Shown one piece after another: positions 56,566 through 64,000 of a stretch of DNA of 64,000 bases. Source of the stretch: Lepidodermella squamata (taxonomy: Eukaryota > Gastrotricha). How positions within the stretch are numbered: position 1 is the stretch's first letter; every line of letters begins with the position of its first letter. A program made the position numbers and the translations under genes. The DNA lies in assembly GCA_047495785.1 (NCBI GenBank), contig JBLDXI010000023.1, positions 434,001 through 498,000 of the forward strand, written 5' to 3'. The notes under the pieces were generated by a model. It had not been told where the DNA came from, searched no databases, and was given only the letters and a program-made list of their open reading frames with translations.

Positions 56566-57918
56566 ATGCCATTTCTAATGTTCGCTCTCATAGCCGCTGC
56601 ATGTGGCATTGTCACAGCTTGCCCTGCAACATCGACAACGCCCTGTCCAAGATTAGCCACGGCAACTGATTCCCCTGGAACTTGCCCGAATGGCCAGGCC
56701 TGTTACACCACATCAAACCCCTGCAATTCTGGCTCTTCGTGTGTCGCATCGGCTAACGTATGTGATACAACTGCGAACAACTGCGTCGCCAAAAGTGGCG
56801 CTTCTTCGTGCACTATCGGCCAGACTTGCACGCCGTCTGGCAATGTCTGCGACGCTACTGCAAAGAATTGCATCGCGAAGGCGGATACTCAATGCCCATT
56901 AGGACAAGCTTGCACGAACCCAGTAAGCTGTTACCTCGATTACCGTTATAATTTTACTCGTATGTGAATTAATGTGAACAGGTAACCTACAAGTTGTGTT
57001 TGATAACTAAGACGCAGGGCTCATTGGCGTCTATCGCTAAAACTAGTGTTCCATTCTGCACGGCAAATGGTGGCGCGTGCAACTCGGTTCTGACAACCGG
57101 AACCAGTGTAAGAAACTCTGAGTTCATTAGTTTATTCACTTTGAACTAAAGTGACTTGACAAGGGCCATGGCATAAGATATTTCGAAGAAGGCAGGACAA
57201 AGAATCCTCAATTTGAGTAGCGTTGGACTACATGCAAATGGCAGATTGCTGACGATATATTAGTACTTCAGGAATTCGCATTCGCCTCGTTTTCGGCTTT
57301 CTGACGGTACCCTGTACCCATTTCAAAGGATAGCCCTGACCTTTTCGAGATTTTCTATGCCAATGCCTTTGGCTTAGTCAAAGTGGTCCCGACTATGGAA
57401 ACCTGAATGCAACCTTTGTACAACTTTGATGCAAATGAGATTATGGGCTATTTCTTTACAGGCAGCTCCTGCCGATCCCAATACGTTTCCTTCGTTTGCG
57501 GACTGCTGCAATGCAGCCAAAGACGCTTCTTCTGTCATGTACGAGGTTGTTCCTGGCACGCCGCCTGTATTGGCATGTATACAAAAAAAGGACGCTGACA
57601 ACCCGTACAAAGTAGCCTCTGCTACGGTTGGTGGAGCAGTCGGGGGTGATCCTAGCGGATTATGTTTCCGCTTCCCTTACACTACATCGGTCGACACATA
57701 TGTTGCTGTCTCTACTTTAATAGTAGGTTTTTGACAAACAGCTTGTTCATGTTGTTTATTTTTTCTCGTCATTTCAGGTAACCAAACCCCCCGGTGTGTA
57801 CAGCGCTGCAACTTACCAAGAGTGCTGCGGGCTTCTATCGCCGAGTCCCCTCAGCCATGCAGCCACAGGCAGTGCTTATGGCGCAAGTGGTTTTGATACG
57901 TGCACTTACAGAGAATGA
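56566..57918 (+). CDS. Secreted Cys-rich protein, four exons
   Basis: The exons are 56566-56922, 56982-57107, 57462-57722 and 57778-57918, all phase 0, giving 294 residues. Residues 1-18 (MPFLMFALIAAACGIVTA) are a signal peptide. Exon 1 then has a short repeat of the form NVCD-TA-NC-AK, twice (residues about 64-75 and 89-100), and several GQ-C-T units. Later exons carry CC pairs (FADCCNAAKD, QECCGLL) and a C-terminal DTCTYRE. No known family was recognised. Disulfide-rich extracellular or matrix function is inferred from composition and signal peptide only. Each intron starts GTAAG or GTAGG and ends in a pyrimidine tract or CAG. The last acceptor is TTTCAG at 57777. Confidence 0.7.
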
Positions 57919-59640
57919 ATGGCAAGGAAGAATAGTATTACAATGAAGATGAAGCATTCTGGCCAACTTTTTGCCTGTCTGGCTTTTCAGGCCAGGGCGA
58001 CCCTTTTTCTTATGACTGTTACTGCTCTATATGGGATTCAGATGTCCGCCACAGTTTGTATGGGTCGTGTGTGCCAATAAGCCAAATTTGTCATTAATTT
58101 CATTTGGCTAATCGATCCATGATCTATCTTGTGACTATCTCTCATTCATTTTGGCAACTGTTTATTAAATTAGGCGCATGCAAAATGAGATCAATATTCG
58201 TGATGTCTATATTTTCGCTCCGCACCCAGCATCTGCGCTTTGTTCCGATTACCCATAGCTCGCGGGCTACAAACTCAGATTTTAATAAAATATTCGTGGA
58301 ATTATAATGAATATTACGATGAAGATGAAGATGAAGCAGTCATTAATTTCATTATGCTTGACCTATGCTTGTTATTAGAACTGAAGCGACTTTACTAAGA
58401 AAGGATGGATACTTACATGTGTAGTTCGTCAGTTTTCCCATGTTTTTACGTAAAAACAGTAAAAAGCCGTTAAAACATGTAAAAAGGTGGTCGATTTTTA
58501 CATGTAAAACCAACAAAAATATGTAAAAACCAATCGCGATAATCATAGGTCATAATTAACAAGTAAGCTTGAGTAGATGAAGTTCTACAAGATAGTGAGC
58601 TCTTTCTCGTCTTTTTTAGCCTATGATTTTCTTAGCAGCATGAGATTCGCCGCCTCTCAGCGCCAGTCCCGCTCCTAATACTATTAATCCTACTCCTCGT
58701 CCTGAAGAGCATCGCCAGTTCTCACACTCCTAACTCAGCCTCTCTTACCACTACTCTCTTGAAATGAATGACCGCTTTCTTGCTATTTAATTGAATACTG
58801 AACATCGGTGTGCACCTGCGCTCTTGCCGGCAAAGAAAGTCGGTAAAGAAAATGAAAGCGGACACGCTGAATCTATAATGGCTTCTTCAGAGTTTTCCTC
58901 CGTCAAAGCCATCATAGTTTACAAGTTTCCATTTGCAAGTTTGTTTCGAAATCGTGTTTAGAGATGGTCCGTTTCTGTTGGTTGCGGGTTTTGTTCGTTC
59001 GATGGTCTTCCTAAACTTCCATACGTGGAAGCACAAGACCTTCAAGGGATCGAACGATTCTGTAAAGTCAGCAACTCACTCTACTTTACGAGAGGAACTG
59101 TCATAATCGAAGGACCTAATTTGACCTAATCTGAAATGCTGTATCGTGTCTGTGATTTGAATTTTCAGTCAAACAATGACTGCTGCTAACTTCCTGCCGA
59201 ATATGGGGGATTCACTGTGATGGTACTGCCGAAAAACGATTATTCCTGGTTTAAATCCGTGCAACATACATTGAAAATAAATAAGTAGGACGTAATAAAA
59301 AGAAGCGCGTGTTGTGACTCGAAGCCAAACTTTTTTTACTAGTTTTCAGCTGAAAATAGATGCATTGATGTCATCGTGGTGCCGTTGGCGTGATGCATTT
59401 TCATTTCAATCTACACTGGTCACAGGCTAGCCTTAGTGAGAAGATATCAAAACAGATTAAAAAAAATAAATACCTAAACGTCGTTGTGTTGGTGAAATTA
59501 CTACGAAAGAGTAATGGCAGAATAATCTTCTTATATAAGTAGTTAAATTGCCTACCCAATTTATAGCGTTGGGCTCACGCCACTTTCAAGCAAAAGAAAA
59601 CTTTAGTATTATTTTCCACGTCAATTCCAGTATTTCAGCT
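57919..59640. other. Intergenic Cys-rich gene to J
   Basis: A short segment with ATGAAGATGAAG occurs near 57941 and again near 58318 next to ATTACGATG, so it may be a local duplication with microsatellite growth. The family upstream module was not found before gene J. Nothing else was seen. Confidence 0.45.
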
Positions 59641-59645
59641 TGCAG

Positions 59646-62600
59646 ATGCGTTCTGTTTTAGTACTGACATCTGCGATCGCACTGGCCAATGCCCAAATCG
59701 ATTTCAACAGCGTAAGAAAGTAATCAGAATCTCTATGACTCTTTCATTACAAAAGCTGCATTCTCAGGCTTTTTTTGTTGCCGTTGGAAATGGCCAGCTC
59801 TCGACCGTCAGGCAAATGCTTGCGAGTGGCTTAGTGAATGCGTCTACAACATCGGTGATCCAGAACGATGTCGTAGCTCCAGCACTTATCAACGCTGTTC
59901 GGGTAAAAGCCAGACCATAATTATCCGAATTCCGATACTTTTTCAAGATTCCGCTAGCGCTTCGGTAACTCTCAATTTGACGGTAGTTATTTTACCGCAG
60001 CACGCAAACAAGGTCACCTCAATGCTTTAGCTGTAAAACGAACGCCGCCGCGTCTGCAAATTTTTACCGCACGCGGCGTTAGTTTTACCGTAAAAGCACT
60101 TGCGGCAGTTACTCTTTAACGCAAGCTTTTGTCTTTCCACTTCGCAAGAAGCATGCTGCTTATGAGCCATGGAGGAATCCTATGGTAACGCGTCATTTTA
60201 TAACACCCTAAACCAACAGGAAATGTTCCTGCCCAGTTGGTTATTTTTTGCCTAGACGGAAAAAGTGATTCTGCCCGATGTTTCTGCCCGCTGTTTCTGC
60301 CCGCTCAAACGATTAGGGTGGATTTTTTATTTTCGAAAATCAATTGATGCTCTCGAAAATTCGGGAAAACCTCTCACCTGAAATAATGTTGCACAACTTC
60401 AATTTCCGTTCCCAGTCCCTTTACTACAACCTTCAGACTCTGACCAAACGAGTGAACAAGTGAATAACCTTTATTAGAATGTTTAAACTTTAAAACAAGT
60501 GTTTGGGCCGGATTAATTGTTAATAACGACGGAGCAATTCGAGAAATTGAAGATCGGCATGGGTTTAGCTTGCTTTACGGGTGGCTCATCGCGCGGGTCA
60601 TTTTCGACGTTTCGAAGCAGCAGCGTTTGCGAGAAATGCGACTCGGCCACCACCAATCCTTCGGTTGGCTTGATCTCTTGTGCAGACACACCCGAAACTG
60701 CAGCTGATTGTCCATCACCGAAACCGACAGCCAGTTTGTCGCTGATACTTCGTCGACAAATCGGCTCCAGTGCTGCTTGGTTTTCCGAGCTGTGCCGTTT
60801 GCTTCAAAACCAGCCACGAAATTTTCGACTTCTTGAATGAACTCCGACGTATCACCCTCTTCATCGGATTCTTCTTCTTCGATATCAGCATCAAGTTCTC
60901 GTTCGAGAAGTCGAATTGGATCGGATTCTTCGCGCTGTTTCACTTCCACGGAGCCGTCAGCGAGAGCACCGAGGCCCAGGTCGCCAATATCAAAAGTGAT
61001 CTCCATTGAAAATTCGACGGAAATTCGCAATATTCAATTGATAATAAAACAAGGAAATGAACAACGAACAAAAAAATTCAAAAAAAAAAATTTGCTACAA
61101 ATTTTAAGCTGGATTTCTTATTTTCGTTATTAACAACGGTCATCTTTCATACGCACTATACACCATTCCCCATTTTCACTCGTCCGAGTGTCGGATTAAC
61201 GAAAATAACCAACTGGGAAGGAACAGGAACTCTTCCCTTGTGTCTCGGGCAAAACCTCGAATTCAGCCCTTGAAAATACCCTCGGGCTTCGCTTCGCTGC
61301 GCTCCGCTACGCCCTCGGGCATTTTCAGCGGGCAGAATTCTCGGTTCTGCCCTCAACACCGGGAAGAATTCCTTATTTCTGTTATACTCTTACTCTACAG
61401 CGGTTGCGTAAGACGCTCTATTAATTACCGTTTACGGTAAATTAATTACCGCAACTAGAGAACAATGGCTAGATGGAGTTACCGTCAAATGGAGTTATAC
61501 CGAAAGGCTAACGATTCCGGATGTAAAAGTGTTCAAATTTATTCTCATCTGTAAGGTTTTGCTCATTAAAAAAAGCTTCAGGTGTCACAACTTTCTCTGA
61601 CAATCGATCGACTTTCGAAAAAGACTGGCTCTCAATTCTTAAAATTGAATTATTTTCTTCTCAAAGGGGGAAAGGGGGTGGGAAATGAGGGTTATCGTAA
61701 ACCCCAGAAAACCACAGGGGGACCCTTTGGTCCTAAATTTGGGGTCCGAAAATACCCCTAGTTCGAGAATACTACTTCGCGCATTGAACCTTAGCAATGA
61801 TTGCTGAATGGAGCTTCAACAATCCGGCCGAGAATCCGCTTTGTTTGGGGAATAATTGTGATTAAAAAAAAAACTCGTCACAAGTCCAAACCCAAGACCA
61901 ATCGCATCAGTAACTTCTTGAAATATTGGCACTTATTTGAATAACTTATTTGAATAACTTGTTTTAAATTCAAACAGGCGAATAATTACGATATGGTGCA
62001 ACTTCTGCTCGAGAACGGCGCCAATGTTGAGGAGACGAACGAACCAGCTAGAGATTACGAGTTCACAATGCAGCGAACCCCACTGCTATGGGCGGCATAC
62101 CAAGGCCAGCTGGATATTGTCCGGCTTATGCTTCAAAAGTACGGCGCCAAATTGGACGCTGCCGATCGGGACGGCTATTCAGTTCTCAGCACACTTTTCC
62201 AACTCAAAATTCAGCCGCAGAACTACTGGTCCTACGTCGCACTCACCAGCTACTTGCCTGGGGAATTGCTGAATTGGAGAAGCGCAAGGGGTCAAAACGC
62301 TTTACACTTCGCCAGCCTTGTAAGCCCTACAGACCCGATGCCTTTCGTTCGAATTCTAGTTGAAAAGCATAAATTCGACGTCAATGCGAGAGATAACAAT
62401 GGTTATACTCCTCTACTGATGGCGGCTAGAGTTGGCCGATCACTAGACCTGCTTCGTTACCTCATCGAAAAAGGAGCCGACCCGAAGGCGGCGACTGACG
62501 CCGGTGAAAACTTGCTATTGAGTACTTGCCAAATCAGCAACAGACGCGAGGCTTTAAACTTCATCAAATTCGCTATTGAAGTCAGTGGCAACGACGTTAA

Positions 62601-64000
62601 TTCTGAGATTGATGGGAAACGGTGTGACAGCCTGTTTCGCTACTCCGCCGGGTTTGACGCTGAGCACAACCGGTTTTGGATTCAACTCATTAAATACTTG
62701 GTTAGTCAAGGATTCGATCTTAACCCGAGCAATGTGAATACCCCGCTGATGGTCGCAGCTGCGGCTGAAAGATCCTTGCCGTATTTGGAGACTCTGATTG
62801 ACATGGGCGCCGATGTTAACGCGACGAATTACGAGGGCAAAACTGCGCTGGATTTGACGAGGCCGTCGCGTGATCAGGTTAACATTGGAGCTCTTGTAAG
62901 GCGAAAGGCTGCTTGGAGCCGAAATTTCACACGCGTTGCTACTTTTTCGACGCCTAATCGACGGACAACTACTCGGCCAATGACTACAACAGACTCTGGC
63001 AGAAAGTCGATTGATGCTAAGATTGATTTCATGGCGGATGATGCGATTGAACTTGTTCCGGTCGAAATGGGTGGTCCGAAGCTTAAGATCAGGCCGCTGG
63101 ATCGCCGAAGCAACCTGACAACGAAGGTTGACATCAGTCCTGGTGATTATCAGCTCACCCAGGCCCAAGCTGAACTGGATGCGGTTAGTTTTATCTCATA
63201 GATATCTAGTTGAACAAAATGAATTAGCCGTGGGACAGTACGCGTTGATTTCACTCTTCTCTTTACAGAAATTTATCAAGTTCGTGACGGATGGCAACAT
63301 GGAAGGTATTCGTGATATGATAGAGCAGCAGAAGGCCCGAGGCAATGCCCTGCTCTTCAAGCTTCAACAATCCCCCATGTCACGCAAAGCAAATTACATC
63401 ACCATCCCAGCTGTGGCTGCTGCTCTCAGCTCTCAGTTAAAAGGAAACGACACTTTCTACATGGTCGCGGCGCTTCTTCAAAATGGCGGCGATGCTAACG
63501 CTGTTCATCCTGAAACTGGCTTAAGTGCTATAATGATGGCTGCTGCAAACGGCAGTTTCGAATTGGTTGACCTTCTGCTGGAATATAACGCAGATATCGA
63601 TATGGAAACTTTCTCGAAAAGGCCGCGGACTGCTCTCCTCGAAGCTGCTGCAGCCAATCAACTCGAAATGGTCGACTATCTTTTGTCAAAGGGAGCTATC
63701 GCCTACAAGGATGAGCTGATTTTCGCATTCGACGCAGGAAATAAAGTTCCGGTTTTGCCGTTGGTCAAATACGCTGTTGAGAACGTATCCAATTCAGTAA
63801 ATGGCACGGGCAAGGATGGCTATACCCCGTTTGTCAAAGCCGCTTTGCAATTGCGAAATAGTCCAGATCGCCTTGAAATTCTGACGTATTTGCTAGAAAA
63901 TGGAGCCGATGCTGACTCCAGGGTGTCCACAGATCGATTCTCAAACAAAACCTTACTTCACCTTTCCATTTTGGAGAAGGATTACAATTTGACGCAGTTC
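59646..64000 (+). CDS. Gene J: secreted ankyrin protein (3' end outside window)
   Basis: The exons are 59646-59711 (signal peptide MRSVLVLTSAIALANA, then QIDFNS), 59768-59902, 61978-63183 and 63269 to beyond 64000. It is the most diverged family member. The equivalent of exon 2 is divided by an extra 2,075-nt intron between the conserved AVR and the Y(E/D)MV segment. The Ser/Thr-rich part is longer and the usual LTPSDE motif is not clear; the exon ends QAELDA before GTTAGT. The last exon begins KFIKFVTDGNMEGIRDM and carries ANK repeats to the window edge. No shared upstream module is present. The extra intron contains a 1.56-kb transposon and a dispersed repeat. Either J keeps an ancestral intron or gained one. 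Confidence 0.8.
60575..61030 (-). CDS. Open frame of unknown function inside J intron element
   Basis: About 151 codons on the minus strand. From an internal Met it reads MEITFDIGDLGLGALADG, then an acidic segment (DADIEEEESDEEGD) and FVAGFEANGTARKTKQHWSRF. Composition is protein-like. The basic RKTKQHWSRF segment loosely recalls the N-terminal core-binding part of tyrosine-recombinase-like transposon proteins, but no catalytic residues are visible. The C-terminal third looks non-coding. It may be one exon of an element-encoded protein. Confidence 0.35.
   Translation of the reverse strand: MRISVEFSMEITFDIGDLGLGALADGSVEVKQREESDPIRLLERELDADIEEEESDEEGDTSEFIQEVENFVAGFEANGTARKTKQHWSRFVDEVSATNWLSVSVMDNQLQFRVCLHKRSSQPKDWWWPSRISRKRCCFETSKMTRAMSHP
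61255..61370. repeat. GC-rich inverted repeat in J intron
   Basis: GAATTC-GCCC, then CCCTCGGGCTTCGCTTCGCT and its inverse-like GCTACGCCCTCGGGC, followed by GGGCAGAATTC. It makes a local hairpin within the 1.56-kb element. Confidence 0.4.
61668..61795 (+). repeat. Dispersed repeat, copy 3 (intron of J)
   Basis: The core GGGGGACCCTTTGGTCC, CCGAAAATACCCCTAG and TTCGAGAATACTACTTCGCG matches the copies at 955-1070 and 20970-21118. Confidence 0.6.

Larger units (their letters stand above)
59953..61512. mobile_element. 1.56-kb TIR element in intron of J
   Basis: The left end GCTAGCGCTTCGGTAACTC with TTTGACGGTAG matches the inverted right end (CCGTCAAATGGAGTTATACC, GAAAGGCTAAC). Flanking GATTCC at 59947-59952 and 61513-61518 is a likely 6-bp (perhaps 7-bp) target duplication. 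A second inverted pair inside (CCCAGTTGGTTATTTT near 60235, inverse near 61203) suggests nesting. A minus-strand open frame lies within (60575-61030). Confidence 0.65.

Noticed and set aside
1381-64000. Similarity to latrotoxin-type secreted ANK proteins
   Set aside because: The shared features are only ANK repeats and secretion. The large N-terminal helical domain of that family is not seen, and ANK repeats alone do not indicate toxicity.
1-64000. CRISPR arrays, prokaryotic operons, rRNA genes
   Set aside because: No regular spacer-repeat arrays, no operon structure and no rRNA-like sequence were seen.

Overview
The window looks like nuclear DNA of a small invertebrate animal. Genes are split by spliceosomal GT-AG introns, many only 48 to 70 nt long. 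There is a metazoan Cys-loop receptor, AATAAA signals after stop codons, a non-LTR retrotransposon and several families of TIR transposons and MITEs. No operon, Shine-Dalgarno or prokaryotic feature was seen. The exact taxon cannot be read from the sequence; a compact-genome ecdysozoan such as a tardigrade is only a guess.

The dominant content is a head-to-tail array, all on the plus strand, of ten related genes, called A to J here: A 1381-4689, B 5321-8895, C 11048-15072 (dead), D 15570-18121, E 19225-22786, F 24045-35138 (split by a 5.56-kb transposon), G 35756-39117, H 41313-44878, I 51950-55263 and J 59646 to beyond the window end. Each has the same plan. A short exon 1 encodes a signal peptide. 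Exon 2 carries about 10 ankyrin (ANK) repeats, a Ser/Thr-rich stretch and a conserved LTPSDExID motif. Exon 3 carries about 12 further ANK repeats. All introns are phase 0. Predicted proteins are about 750 to 970 residues, enter the secretory pathway and show no transmembrane segment. Eight of the nine intact or partly intact A-I copies share a block-structured upstream module; C has none and J is more divergent.

Between H and I lies a different and striking gene (45592-50418). Its ten predicted exons add up in frame to a signal peptide, two tandem beta-sandwich-like domains with identical intron phases (0,1,0,2), a Ser/Thr mucin-like linker and a complete pentameric ligand-gated channel with a very short M3-M4 loop. 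Between I and J is a four-exon gene for a secreted Cys-rich protein (56566-57918). A small minus-strand Cys-rich, galaxin-like exon (39445-39696) sits between G and H.

The rest is mobile DNA and relics: a TA-flanked 2.75-kb element inside C; a 5.56-kb element inside F; a TIR element with a nested LINE in intron 2 of F, and one end of the same family in intron 2 of H; two palindromic elements with perfect 9-bp target duplications (in the F insertion and in intron 2 of I); a 1.56-kb element in an intron of J; a 438-bp hairpin next to the H promoter; and a dispersed GC-rich repeat in several places. The picture is a rapidly duplicating secreted-ANK family with copies being gained, shortened, converted and killed by transposons.
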